A DNA stretch of 64,000 nt, from NCBI RefSeq assembly GCF_022539665.2, contig NC_081337.1, forward strand, positions 1,542,239 to 1,606,238, given 5' to 3'. The notes under the pieces are model-generated. The model was not told the DNA's origin, made no database searches, and was given only the letters and a program-made list of their open reading frames with translations. Shown here piece after piece: positions 12,200 through 22,816 of the stretch; position 1 is the first letter of the stretch, and each line of letters opens with the position of its first letter. The position numbers were made by a program, and so were the translations under genes. Source of the DNA: Daphnia carinata (taxonomy: Eukaryota; Arthropoda; Branchiopoda; Diplostraca; Daphniidae).

Positions 12200-13950
12200 A
12201 ACAAACATTCAAAGTCAGTAAGTTAAGTCACCTTCGCAGATTCAGTGAGCTTTGTTAAGGGAAAACGTTGTTGTTGGGGAACTAAAGACCCGGAAATCGA
12301 TAAGTCAAAATCATTGTTTTACCTATTTAAAAAATAAACATTTAAGGACAGGTTTTGGGGTCTTTATTAATCATCTTTGCTGAAAACAATAAATCAAAAT
12401 TATAGGAATCAGCCAGGAAAATTGGAATCCAGGCCAACCTCTGAAACTCTCTTCTTATAATGAAGTTGTCCTCCGATTTTCACCAGAATGGCTTTTTCGG
12501 GGCGAAGATTCCAAATAGAGGCAATGGGTGAAGACCAAAATTCCTGTTATTTTTTTCCTTAATTTCTTGTGTTTTTCATGAGAAAAAACTATGGTAATAC
12601 CTCATCGGATTTTGAGGTCTTTTGTTCCGCAAGTATTTGGCAAGGATAGGGTTAACTAGACTGACTTGATTTTTTCCTTTTTCTTTTACATCTTGATGCG
12701 GGAAGGATCAGGTAATCTGGCTTATAATGAATAGGAGCATGTGTTTTTAAGCGAAAGTGTGTTTTGTTAAGTTGAAAGGAAAAATCGGTATTCGCAGTGG
12801 CTGGACGCGATTCCGATTCAGAAATTTCGGCTATAAGTTCAGCAGCGTATAGAAGACAGTGAGGCAAAAGCCAAAAGCCAAAAGCAAGAAAAGACGAGGA
12901 TCCATTGGATTAAGCGTTAAAAAAACGTGGCGTGCAGAAAAGAAGTGTGTAAAGGGGTGTCGTAAGAAAATTCCAAGATGATGGATGGGCATATTATACA
13001 GGAGTTCTGTTTTAGAGAAAGTGGGGGGTACCGACCCTAGACGATGACATGTAGGGGAGTCCGGAGCTAATCCGGGCACGAGTTAGTTCGAATAACCAAA
13101 TTTTATCAGCACCAGATTATCTAACAGTTTTAAAACTCTAACGTGTGATTATATTAATGTTATTTACATTTTGGAATACATTTTTTCCAATATCTCTATT
13201 ATTTGTTGAGTTATTAATAAAACACAATTGGACGAGTATGAAAACTATGTTTGGCCTGTAATTTTTTTTCTTGGACTGCCGTAAGTAGAAAGATTCTGAA
13301 ACAAACCATAACAGTGCGTTGTTTATTTCGTCAAACGCTTCTTTGCATAGAAGTTTACCTAGTCGGGTTTTTTCAAAACATGAATTTTTCTACGATGCCG
13401 CTCTTTGGGTAAGTTTGGACAGTGTTTTTAGGGGTTAGAATAGACGGAGATTGAACCCGATAATGACTGCACGCGGATCCTTTGAGCTCACAATTCTTCC
13501 GCCTTGTTAATGGTTAGTCTTCTTTAGTTATCTTTATCGACCGACCTTCAATAATGTACCGTGTGGCACGTATGAAAACGAAAGTCCATTACAGTGTACT
13601 TTATTCTTCGACTTTCATAGATCCACTCAACACCTACAGACCATATTTTGGTTTAACGAGCCCTTTCAAGAATTTCACTCTCCATCCCTTTTACGTCAAG
13701 GTATAGCTGCCACACATCTTAGATCTAACTACCCGACTGATTTGGACTTAGTAACCGATTCTATTTTTTTTTCAATTGGTTCGTACGTACAAACGAAAGC
13801 GTAACGTTCCATCTGCTTCAGAAGAAGACCTTCACCACGCATTGAACGAGGCGTTGTGTTGCAATATGAACAAAAAGAACAGCAAGCGTTGTCTCTCCAC
13901 CCGGTTGAGTAGGGAAAAGAAAAGGTAAAATGAATTAACCAAAACAAATG
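12200..13950. other. Stretch without a recognised gene
   Basis: Only short frames are present, none with a family resemblance I can defend. The part next to 14 kb may include the far end of the BEL copy 1 LTR on the minus strand, whose limit I could not fix. Confidence 0.4.
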
Positions 13951-14405
13951 TTGATATTAGACAAAGTTGAGCCGATGTATTCTGATACGAGACCGGTGGT
14001 TGCCTGCCAACGGACGTTGCAGATAAAGAAACGCACAAGGGGGGAGGTCTACCCGAGAGCAACACGCAATGGCTGCCAAACCAAACGTCTCGTGTAGGAA
14101 GAAATTTAGAGTTACAATCATGGTGTCGTCACAAACACAGCACTGCAAGCACTCGATAAACAACACAAACGTTGGGAAAACACGGGCACGAAGTTCTTGC
14201 CGAAACACGTTGAACCTGTGTGAAGTTCGATAACGAGCGAAAAAATCGGGACGGAACGAGTTCGGAGTGCGTTACACTTGCTAGCGAGGTCGAGACTGAG
14301 GTCGAGTGAGGTCGAGACCTCGAAGCTCCGTCCTTCCTTACCGATTCTCTTACTCCTGGCGAGGCGTCACCAGATAGGGGTTTTAAAAGAGACCGTCTTG
14401 GCGAG

Positions 14406-14708
14406 TTATAGCTCGCCAACATCGCCGGCCCTGCGCTTTGCCGTGCTAAGTGCTTCTTCCCGTATCTGTACGCACTCAAGAAGAAATAATGTTTGAGCTG
14501 GTCGGTGATGTTCAGTTCCGTTTGCTTGTATATTCGTAGAACGGACGACACCGTCGTCGCCGGGAAAGGTTTCAATAATCCTTCCAGTAGGCCAAGTTCC
14601 TCGAAAGGTAGCTGGATCAATGATGACGACGATGTCCCCCACCTCGAGGTTGGGCTGTTCTTGATACCATTTTTCTCGTTCAGTGAGACTCGGTAGTACC
14701 TCCTTCAT
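14406..14708 (-). pseudogene. BEL/Pao copy 1 C-terminal DUF5641-type domain
   Basis: This is the last pol domain of BEL elements, following the integrase core. Visible hallmarks are the LTEREKW start, VGDIVVIIDP and RGTWPTGRI, which match the family pattern of basic residues around a DxVLI-D-N/T core. It overlaps the end of the integrase frame (14680-15114) in another frame, so one indel separates them. The frame closes just before the presumed LTR start at 14421. Confidence 0.8.
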
Positions 14709-15655
14709 CCAACGATGCCAGAACTGATCTGCGACTGATTGTGCGATGCACCACCTGCTTGGCGGTTAAATCATCCTCGGTAAAAACATCGGGCGGTAGA
14801 TTTAGGGTTGCGCGGCCAAGTAATAAATGGTTAGGATTCAAACATTCTGGATCGTTCGGGTCGTCGCTCATCGGAGTAAGCTTGCGGCCGTTGAGAATGT
14901 TTTCAGTTAGAGTGAGGGTGGTCAATAAGATCTCGTCGGTGAGGCGTTGGTTTCCTAGGACCACTTGCAACGCGATTTTTGCGGCTCTTACCATCCTCTT
15001 CCAGACACCTCCGAAATGAGGGGCAGCAGGTTGATTAAACACCCGTTTGGACGGTGGGCGGTTTACATGTCGTAGGATAGCATCCTGGTTTAAGTTCTGG
15101 AGACATTCGGCCAATTCCCGCTGGGCTCCAACGAAGTTTATTTCATTGTCGCTATGATAAGACGCTGGACAGATCGACGATTTTAGAACGATTCAGGGCG
15201 GAAATCCAAGAGCTCGTTTCCATTGACTACGCCATTTCGAAGTGTACGCACCGTGATGTTCGGTACGGGAATAATCAACCCCAACGTTTAATTGTGCGAC
15301 GGAAAATAGTGACGTAGATGGGTTCAAAGTAGTCCACTCCTGTTTGGGTAAACGCGGGATGCCCAATCTTTAAACGGGATGCGGGAAGAGCAGCCATGAT
15401 CGGTGTGGTCCCCTTTGCGCTTCGTTTCCTGCAGGCGTAACAAAGATTGCGAACTTGTTGAGCTGTAATGAGGCCCTTGGGATTACAGAACTGGCGACGC
15501 TCTTCGTGATGAAAATCACTGGCCGAAAGATGACCCCGATCGCGGGGTAAAGTGAAGAGGATGAGCTGCGTCATCCTCTCAGAACGGGGAAGAATAATCT
15601 GATGGCGACTATCGTTTGAAAGGGGCGCCTTGTTGATTCGTCCACCGATGCACAT
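14680..15655 (-). pseudogene. BEL/Pao copy 1 integrase, broken
   Basis: The upstream part (15655-15275) carries the zinc-binding remnant and CYACRKR, then TGVDYFEPIYV with the first catalytic Asp. The middle with the second Asp is disrupted around 15114-15275. The downstream part (15114-14680) contains HFGGVWKRMVRAAK, where other BEL integrases have VWERL, so the catalytic Glu position reads Lys. It continues into the NPNHLLLGR motif typical of BEL integrase C-termini. With at least two frame breaks and a changed catalytic residue, this copy cannot encode a working integrase. Confidence 0.8.
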
Positions 15656-15735
15656 GAAACCTCAATGGTCGAGAAATGGAACCAACTTAATCAACTTTCA
15701 GTCCTTGTCGAATGAGCGACTGGCCCGTAAGTGGT

Positions 15736-16624
15736 TTACTTCTTGCTGATAAGCGTTCCTTTGTACCAGCTGGAGAATGAAGGATTTGCCTGTTTGGACC
15801 TCATCGGCTGAAAGTACACTTGTTCCTCGTTGATTGCGATCCCTCTTTCGCGCATTCCAGATAAAACAAAAGAGGTAGGTGAACGTGTTGAAAATGATTT
15901 GCGGTTTTGACTTTCTTTCGATAAGAACGTCCCGTCGATTTCACGCTCGACTATCCCAACCCAAGTCGTCTCTCGGATCTCTGGGTCACTTTCATTCACT
16001 GCTGGAATGGATTGAAGCTTGGGCCATTCGTCTAGTCCTCGAAGGAAGGGCGGTCCAGAGAACCATCGACACTCAATGATGAATTCAGAAGGATACAGAC
16101 CGTGACTAGCATCATTTGCGGGATTGTTCGCGCTTTGGACGAAATTCCACTGATCGGGAGTCGTGGTCTCGATTATTTCACCGATCCGGTTACCGACATA
16201 GTGATCGAATCGACAATTCAGGGAATTAATCCAGCTGAGCACGGTTGTCGAGTCGGTTCAGTACGAGATCCAGTCAAAGACGAAATTGTGCTCGACGCAC
16301 ACTCGCGTGCCCAGACGTGCGGCTAGGGCAGTGGCATTGAGTTCTAGGAGGTTAATTGTTAAGAACTTCAAGGGCGACTCAGGCCTTCGAGATAATGAAC
16401 TTGACGCTGGCCGGCCCGTCATTGAATAGGAAACGGACGTATGTGACGGCGCCGAAACCTATTTCAAACACATCTCCAAAAATGTTCGGGTCTGGTTGCT
16501 GTGTAAGGTCGTTTCGCGTTGGAGAAATGCATCGTTCCAAAACGAGTTTGGAGAGCGACGGCAATGTTTCCGGCCAGTGAAGCCAGCGGTCTATAAGGTC
16601 TTGGGTTAGTTCGTCCCAATCCAT
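15736..16624 (-). pseudogene. BEL/Pao copy 1 RNase H region
   Basis: The segment 16624-16379 contains a start like FGDVFEIGFGAVTYVRFLF, a damaged form of the BEL RNase H opening (xFCDASxxGxGAVAYLR). The frame 16242-15736 continues with the second half (LSWINSLNCRFDHYVGNRIG, then ANNPANDASHGL, where intact copies have NPADxxSRG). The parts lie in different frames. Its catalytic Asp context is altered, so it is presumed inactive. Confidence 0.75.
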
Positions 16625-16710
16625 TTACGTCGCCAGAATTCTTGCATGAGGACTTTCGCTTGAAAGACTATAGGAACCAGGAAGGTGAGGGGGTCAAATA
16701 TGCTGAGGGT

Positions 16711-17340
16711 TCATTCAATTGGATCATCGTCTAAGTCAATGTTGACAGAGGCTCCTTCTTTTCGTTGGCCGGGAATTGCTTGCCGTATGGTTTTGGTCGA
16801 AGTGGCCCATTGGGTTAACGGAAACCCACCAGCCCTCAACGCTCTAGTCAGTCGATGGGCGGTCGAAATGGCCGCGCTTGTAGAAGGGAACGATGTTAGC
16901 CAGTTGTTTACGTAGAACTGTCGGGAGATTTGGCGTAGCGAGGGTTCCGGATCTTCGCTGTCCTTTCCAGCCTGTTGTAAGGCGTAAGCACATACGGCTG
17001 GTGACGAGACAGCACCGAATAGATTCACTTCCATTTGGTAGACATCCGGGGGTTAAGTGCTACCCGGTTCACGCCAAATGAAGCGGAAAGCCGGGCCGTC
17101 GGGAGGTCTTACTCGTACCTGATGGAACATCTTTTCGCTGTCGGCAACGAGTGGGACGGCGTATTGTCGGAAACAAAGGAGCACGCCAATAAGGTTCGTC
17201 ATGAGATCAGATCCTTCCAGAAGGGCGTCGTTTAAACATATTCCCTTGATTCGGCCGAGGGATCCGGCGTCGATCTCCGCTCGGGACAACTTGCGTGCGT
17301 GTTTCAAGCTGACGTAGGTGTTGATGACCAACCGATTGGC
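16711..17340 (-). pseudogene. BEL/Pao copy 1 reverse transcriptase, broken
   Basis: The upstream frame (17340-17053) has RFRQYAVPL-type residues (CFRQYAVPLVADSEKMFHQV here) and FRFIWREPG, the first palm motifs. After a frame change, 17034-16711 has LFGAVSSPAVCAYAL and then QFYVNNWLTS, where active BEL enzymes read FYVDDWL. Both catalytic aspartates of the YxDD box are Asn (codons AAC AAC instead of GAC GAC). The N-terminus is cut by the insertion at 17340. All of this marks a dead copy. Confidence 0.8.
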
Positions 17341-17915
17341 GGTGAAATAGGACTGAAACGAAATAGGACTGGAGAAATAGGACTGGGAGAAGTAGGACTG
17401 ACTATTAATAACTTTTTGGACTGTCCTATTTCTCCATGGCATCAGTCCTATTTCTCCTCGGCATTAGTCCTATTTCTCATTAGAAATAGCCCTATTTCAT
17501 TTTCTTTGTTCCAGTAGGAACGATGACCCTCCAATTCGATAGGCAACTTATTGCGTAAGAGCGTCGGGCTATATCCATTTCCCCTTTTAAAAACCCGATG
17601 GTGTTAACTCATTAGTTAAATGGTTCACAAAACTTTTTTTTTCTAATCCTATTTAAATTTAAGTTGCAGGAGAACATGAACTATATTGTATTTAATAGAG
17701 TTCATTTAACAAAATACTATTAGACATACTACAGAAATATTTATTACTTATATTGCATTGTAGTAGTCATCTCCAACTTTTCCAATCGCAAATGTTTTAC
17801 TATTTCATACAACTATCTTTACATTATATACAGCTCTTAAATATTCTGATTTTGCTCTAATAGTATTTTATTAAATGAACTCTATTAGATTCAACATAAT
17901 TCAATCTTCTATTTT
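17340..17915. mobile_element. Short MULE-related foldback element inserted in BEL copy 1
   Basis: It starts CGGTGAAATAGGACTG and has GGAGAAATAGGACT units facing inverted AGTCCTATTTCTCC units (17340-17490). It then continues with about 100 bases closely matching the left end of the MULE at 55068 (shared blocks TTCCAGTAGGAACGAT, CCGATGGTGTTAACTCATTA, TAAATGGTTCAC). Arms at 17693-17723 and 17857-17887 are inverted copies containing ATTTAATAGAGTTCATTTAA-like sequence. It lacks a transposase, so it would depend on the full-length relative. It separates BEL gag from reverse transcriptase and coincides with loss of the BEL protease region. Confidence 0.75.
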
Positions 17916-17980
17916 TAGAGTCGCTACCACGGAGTGAAGATCAGTGGAGAAAGCCCAAAAGGGCACTAAAATCGTTGTCT

Positions 17981-18850
17981 CTAAACAGCTGTAGCTTGAG
18001 AAGCGACGAAATGCAGGCTTGGGAAACTATTTACGGGTTTCCATATCTCCTCTGGAGTTCGTTGAGTGCATGTTGGTAGAGTCCCGGTTGAGAAGTTCGC
18101 CTCCGTATCCTTCCTAATGGTCAATGTTAGCGGGTCATAGAGATTGGTGATGCCTTCTGCGTCAGAACTCACGGCATCGTGGATAAAAACCTTAAACATC
18201 TGTATGAACATAGGCCAATTGCGAAGATCTCCATCGCAGGTAGGCGCCTTCATCCGGGGTGGCTTAATACCAGGGCGATTCGTCACGGCAGGCGGAGTGT
18301 TAAGAGTATGAATGCAAGCGTCCTGTGTGTATACGGTAGGTGGACGTTGAACTGTCGGGTGATCCTGGAAAGCCTGGAATATAGGTCGACGCTGGTTGTT
18401 ATTCGCTATTTATCGATGGTGTGAATAACCGCAAGCTATAGGTAGTGGCAGTTGTGGCCGGCCCGTGTAACGAACCGGAGCCACTCGGGAGTGTAGTTAC
18501 TGTTGGAACCCGCGCGGACAATCTCGGACCGTGCGACGGACCTAGGATTACCGACCCAAAGTTCGCGCTGTTAGGTGCCGCGTACGTATTCCACCCGCTT
18601 GCGCCAGGTACTCGAGGCTCATCTTGCGATTGTGTTTGAGGTTGTGCAGGCGTTGCTGATTCCCAAGGGATTCGACTGGTTTGTGTTCCTCCGAGAGAAA
18701 CTGGTGGTACGAACCGTTGGACGTGTCCGTCTTTGGGCCGTTCAAACATGCTTTGCGTCGAGAACAAGACGATTGGCTGGCCCCACATCCCAGTGAAAGA
18801 GTGTGGATCGATGATATTGCTCTCTTGAATCGGGTTGCTTTTATCGAAAA
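17981..18850 (-). pseudogene. BEL/Pao copy 1 gag fragments
   Basis: The frame 18286-17981 contains DGDLRNWPMFIQMFKVFIHD, the DUF1759-type core of BEL gag (consensus FxGDxxxWxxFxxxFxxxVH). The frame upstream, ending at 18399, is rich in Pro, Ser and Gln, as is the linker before that domain. The frame runs upstream into satellite sequence at about 18850, so the true N-terminus is missing. Zinc knuckles and protease expected downstream are absent because of the insertion at 17340-17915. Confidence 0.7.
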
Positions 18851-18851
18851 A

Positions 18852-18964
18852 TTTCACACTATTTTCACATTGAATACACTTACATTTGAATTCTGTTTGA
18901 AAGTAGCTGTTGAAACTCACTGTATCACGCCTTATTGACATTGAATACACGTATATTTGATTCT
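18852..18964 (+). repeat. Isolated diverged satellite monomers
   Basis: About 1.6 copies of the 70-base satellite seen in arrays A-D: TTCACATTGAATACAC appears at the first monomer and CATTGAATACACGTATATTT at the second, with several substitutions elsewhere. They abut the 5' side of BEL copy 1, just as array A abuts the 5' side of BEL copy 2. Confidence 0.75.
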
Positions 18965-19448
18965 GTGGGAGGGATGATGTGAAAAGAAAGAAGCACGCTG
19001 TATTTCAGGGCAACGCTTGATTGAAATAACGAGGGACAAAAATCTGAGTCGAAACTTAAAACGGAGCAAAGACAACGAGACAAAAAGACAACTGTCTTGG
19101 TTTAACTTAAAGAGTACTGGCACCTTCTCAAAAAAGGGGCAAAAGGAAGAAAACAAAAAGGGCCACTACATTTGCGGGTTCTTGCCCCCTACAGCCCTGC
19201 CCGCGAGGGCAGCACCGTAGGTGACAGCGAGACTCACTGTGACAACAGGTGCATAAAACAAAAGAAAGGACAAACTTCCAACGTAGAACGATAGACACGA
19301 ACGACCTTCAATGGCTGGGGAGATCGTTGTAGGTCTTCTTTGTGCCACAGAGGATCTGGTAGTGGTCACGGGTGTGGCACAACCCGCACTGACGAGGGTG
19401 GGGACAATCCAGGAGCCTCACGTGGCTAGCTACGGCCGTCGGAACAAA

Positions 19449-19880
19449 TCAGCCAAAGCACCGGCGTTGCTGGAAAAGGAGCTCCAACCGGTCTTGGTTT
19501 GTGAGGAGCATGAAGTCCTCACAGGTTGAAATCATTTTCTTGCAGGGGGTTGATCCAGTAGCGTGCAACTTCAAGAAGCTCGACGTCGAACGATCTGGAG
19601 TGGCGACCGGTGTGGGTACCGGGGCCTCGGCCGCCTTTTCACGATCCCTGCGTAAGAGAGACCCGATATACCCACTCATCAGGGTCTCTCTCTCACTCTT
19701 GAAGTGAACGTGCACGTTCACTAGATCTTGCTGCCTCTTCTCCAACTCCTCGTCGAGACTTAGGACCGCAAGTTGGGCCTTGTAAACGTGGTCGACGGCT
19801 TCTTTTTTCGCCTTCAAAATGTCGTCGATGGTTAAGTCCTTTAAGTTGGCAACGCACTCCTCTTCCCGCTCATGGCTCAC
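19449..19880 (-). CDS. Unidentified ORF with predicted coiled coil
   Basis: A 143-codon frame. Residues about 15-70 are rich in Glu, Lys, Leu and Arg with heptad-like spacing (for example LSLDEELEKRQQDL), followed by an Ala/Pro/Thr-rich stretch. I do not recognise the protein. It lies between the 5' side of BEL copy 1 and the 3' side of BEL copy 2 on the same strand. A gag-like piece of another retroelement is one possibility. No intron signals or neighbouring domains help. Confidence 0.35.
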   Translation of the reverse strand: MSHEREEECVANLKDLTIDDILKAKKEAVDHVYKAQLAVLSLDEELEKRQQDLVNVHVHFKSERETLMSGYIGSLLRRDREKAAEAPVPTPVATPDRSTSSFLKLHATGSTPCKKMISTCEDFMLLTNQDRLELLFQQRRCFG

Positions 19881-20051
19881 TTTTAGCTTCTACTTCATGG
19901 ATGCTACAGATGGGAGAGGATTCTCAGCCATTTTGAGGTATTGAAAGTGGAGTAAACGGGAGACGTGAATACTAGACGAAGTTAGGTCAACTGAATGTCG
20001 TCTGCTAGGGGGGCCAGCTAAACGGTTTCCAGTTTTTGTGTTACTAAACAG

Positions 20052-20487
20052 CAGACCTGCCGCGCCGATCAATTTTCCGATCTCGATCTCCGATGCGATC
20101 TTTTGAGTTTGATCGGATCGCCGATCAAGATCGGCCGATCGTTTTTACCGATCTTTTTGTACGACATCTAGCGCTCAAAATTTACACTATTTAACGAATT
20201 TAGCATTGGCTGTCACAGCGACAGTCACTGACGGCCATTGAGGGTGAATACTAAACAGTTTCCCTCAATTGGCATTCGCAAAAATAGTAGTGAAAGAGTA
20301 CCATGTGGCTGCAAAATCGACAGCTAGATGGCGAAAAGTTTGATCGCTCAAAAAGATCGGATCGCGATCATTTTTTGGGAATCGCCGATCCGATCTCCGA
20401 TCTTTCTCAAAAGATCGGATCGGCGATCATTTTTTGATCGAAGATCGGATCGGCGATCAATTTTTGATCGCGATCGCGGCAAGTCTG
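20052..20487. mobile_element. hAT MITE with perfect 8-bp target-site duplication
   Basis: The 436-base element begins CAGACCTGCCGCG and, read inward from the right, CAGACTTGCCGCG (one mismatch in 13). It is flanked by CTAAACAG at 20044-20051 and 20488-20495, a perfect 8-bp duplication. The interior is packed with GATCGGATCGGCGATC-type palindromic units on both sides of a short unique core. Part of the core (20323-20338) is identical to one in the MITE at 9942-10481. It sits just downstream of BEL copy 2, probably within its LTR. Confidence 0.9.
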
Positions 20488-20730
20488 CTAAACAGCAAGT
20501 GACCTGACTTTTGCCCTTTGCCCTATATTTGAACTTAAATATAGGTGGCGTTGAGCTTAGTGAATCCTCCACCAGGCTTTGCGTTGCGATTGTCCTACGT
20601 TGTTCCCATTTGAGTGTTAACATTGTGATTTTACTTGTTACATTTACAATTTGAGTTTTACAAGGGGAGCTACTGATAGTAGCTCCATTACAAACAGTGT
20701 TTATATTTTTACAATACTGAAATTGAAGGT

Positions 20731-21387
20731 TTACGCTGTGGAAGATTCCGTTTTTTCTTCTTTTGCGTAAACTTGTTGTTCTTTTGCCGCAACCATGATA
20801 CATAATTTGGCCACCGGTGGAATACATGGTCTTGGATGGTTGCTGAGCTTCACTTTTACTACTCGAACAGCATTATCCGTAGTACTGGGAATAACTTCGA
20901 GCACTTTTCCCATCGACCACTGCCCACGCAAGGTATTCGGTTCGATTACAAGCACCAGATCTGCCACGGTCACGTTAGACCTGTTTTCTTGCCATTTTCT
21001 TCTTTCTGTCAAGTGTGGAACGTATTCACGTAGCCATCTATTCCAAAAGTGTTGGAAGATGGCTTGGCTTTGCAGAAAGTGCTTGTTGGTTACGTTCATA
21101 TCTTCGACGTCGGCCAACTGTAGGGGCAAGTACGACGGAGCTCCACCGTGTAGAAAGTGATTTGGCGTTAAGGGATCCGGGTCTTCTGCATCCATACTCA
21201 GATGGGTTAACGGCCGGGCGTTTAACAGAGCTGCCACTTCAACAACGACAGTTCTCAACACTTGGTCCGTGACTAGGCAATTAACTATGCTGATTTTCAA
21301 TGCCCGCTTACAGGATTGTACAATTCTTTCCCAAACACCACCAAAGTGGGGTCCATGGGGTGGAGAAAAATGCCACTCTATTTGTTG
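20731..21387 (-). pseudogene. BEL/Pao copy 2 integrase C-terminus and DUF5641-type domain
   Basis: It starts with PPHGPHFGGVWERIV (catalytic Glu retained) and continues through LTPNHFLHG and LTERRKW to VADLVLVIEPNTLRGQWSMG, the DUF5641 signature. A stop separates it from the upstream integrase core (frame ending at 21388). It ends in a charged tail at 20731. This is the best-preserved C-terminal part of the two BEL copies. Confidence 0.85.
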
Positions 21388-22080
21388 TCAAGCCATTACT
21401 GTTTGAAGTTCTTGGTGTTTAGTAACAAGTTCTTTTAGGGCTTGTCGTAACTCTTGCTCGGCGGCGACAAAGTTTGTTCCATTGTCACTGTAGACCACCT
21501 TCGGTTTTCCGCGCAGGCTGGCAAAACGAGAAAAGAAGAGTAGGAACTCCTCCATACTGAGCCCGTTGGGCACTTCCAGGTGAACTGCTCGTGTCGTCAA
21601 GCACGTGAATAGGCTAACCCAACGTTTTTCATGTCGTCTTCCTCTTCCACCGACTCGTACAGTTAAAGATCCAAAGTATTCGATCCCAGTGTACGTAAAC
21701 GCGGGCAGATGGGGGATTAAACGATGGACTGGTAGTGAAGCCATCAGCGGAGGGCTAGGCTTCGACGACGTGCGTTTGCAAGGCCAGCAATTGTTGATTA
21801 CGGATTTTACCACCTTGCGTCGAGAAAGTATTCAATAGCGGGAACGGAGGTCAGTCAGCAATCTCTCTGTCTTAACGTGCATGTGTCTAACGTGATAACC
21901 CCATATTATCCTTCTGGTTAACGGTTGAGTCGCTGGTAGGAGTATGGGGTGCTTAGCTGCATAGTCGATCGGCGCTTGAAGTATACGTCCACCTATTCGC
22001 AACTGTCCGACGTCATCCAAGAAAGGCTTGAAGGTGCGAAGTTTTGATCTGAGTGGTAATTGCAGATTCTTGCGAAGGGC
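21388..22080 (-). pseudogene. BEL/Pao copy 2 integrase zinc-binding and core domains
   Basis: The segment 22020-21832 holds RIGGRI and the His pair of the zinc-binding region (GYHVRHMHVKTERLL). The segment 21813-21388 carries CWPCKR, then FTYTGIEYFGSL and KVVYSDNGTNFV. The second catalytic Asp (SDNGTNF) is intact. The first, usually GVDYFGP, reads GIEYFGS, an Asp-to-Glu change. A stop near 21832 and one near 21388 split the frame. Confidence 0.85.
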
Positions 22081-22816
22081 CTAGAATTCTTCCGCAAAGG
22101 CCAATTTCTGCGCGCGTATGATGCATAATGTCAGCGACGTTACCATTTCTTCTACCGTTAACTCTCCGACCATGGTTTTTTCATCGCGTAGTTTTGCTCT
22201 AGCGTTGTTGATAAATCTTTGACTCCAGGCCAACACTCGTTGAAGCTTCAGCAGGCTGGAAAAACGTACGACACATCGATTGATGGCATTGTTTTCATCT
22301 TCCGTTTTGACTGCCAAGACGCGGATCACGTTTACATTCCGTTCTTCTGGCTCCGTTATTTCTTCCCAAGTGTACCATTTTGAGGGGTCTAAGATCAGGA
22401 ACGAAGGTCCTCGGTGGAAGTAGACCAATTCGTTGACATCCTTTGGGTCGATACCCCTACTGCAGAGGTCCGCCGGGTTTAAGTCTCCAGCAACATGACA
22501 CCACTGTCGACGACCTGTGTTCCGGAGTATTTTTCCGATGCGGTTGTTCACGAAGACTTCAAATCGACAGGTTTTGGAATAGATCCACCGCAACACCGTT
22601 TGTGAGTCCGAGTGGAACGTCACTTGGCGCAAGTCGATTTCTAGCCCACGACAAATTGTGAGGGCGATGTTGAGACCTTCTACTGCAGCTTGGAGCTCTA
22701 GACGTGGAATCGTGAGACCTTTCACCGGTGTGACGTGGGTTTTCGATATTCGGCATAACAAAAGACACGTTGATGGACTGATCTTCAAATACAGAGCGGA
22801 AATAGGCTACTGCTCC
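22081..22816 (-). pseudogene. BEL/Pao copy 2 RNase H domain and following linker
   Basis: The domain opens at the end of the reverse transcriptase frame (HVFRDASSKG, then a stop, then GAVAYFRS). After one indel near 22735 it continues with SKTHVTPVKGLTIPRLEL, the strongly conserved BEL RNase H segment. Then come FHSDSQTVLRWI (catalytic Asp) and NPADLCSRG. The last third is a helical linker to integrase with no catalytic role known to me. Confidence 0.85.

Larger units (their letters stand above)
14000..18850 (-). mobile_element. BEL/Pao LTR retrotransposon copy 1, degenerate
   Basis: Minus-strand order is gag fragments (18850-17981), reverse transcriptase (about 17340-16711), RNase H (16624-15736), integrase (15655-14700) and the C-terminal DUF5641-type domain (14708-14406). 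The 3' LTR probably begins at 14421 and runs to lower coordinates: it starts TGTTGGCGAGCTATAACTCG, preceded by a GGGCCGGCGA purine-rich tract, as in many BEL elements. Its far end is uncertain. The gag C-terminus and protease are missing where another element sits (17340-17915). At the 5' side the gag runs into diverged satellite sequence near 18850 and no 5' LTR is seen. Confidence 0.85.

Noticed and set aside
20348-20827. 159-codon minus-strand ORF at the hAT MITE
   Set aside because: It reads through the palindromic GATCGG units of the MITE and the BEL 3' non-coding region and has repetitive Arg/Ser/Asp content, not a protein family.
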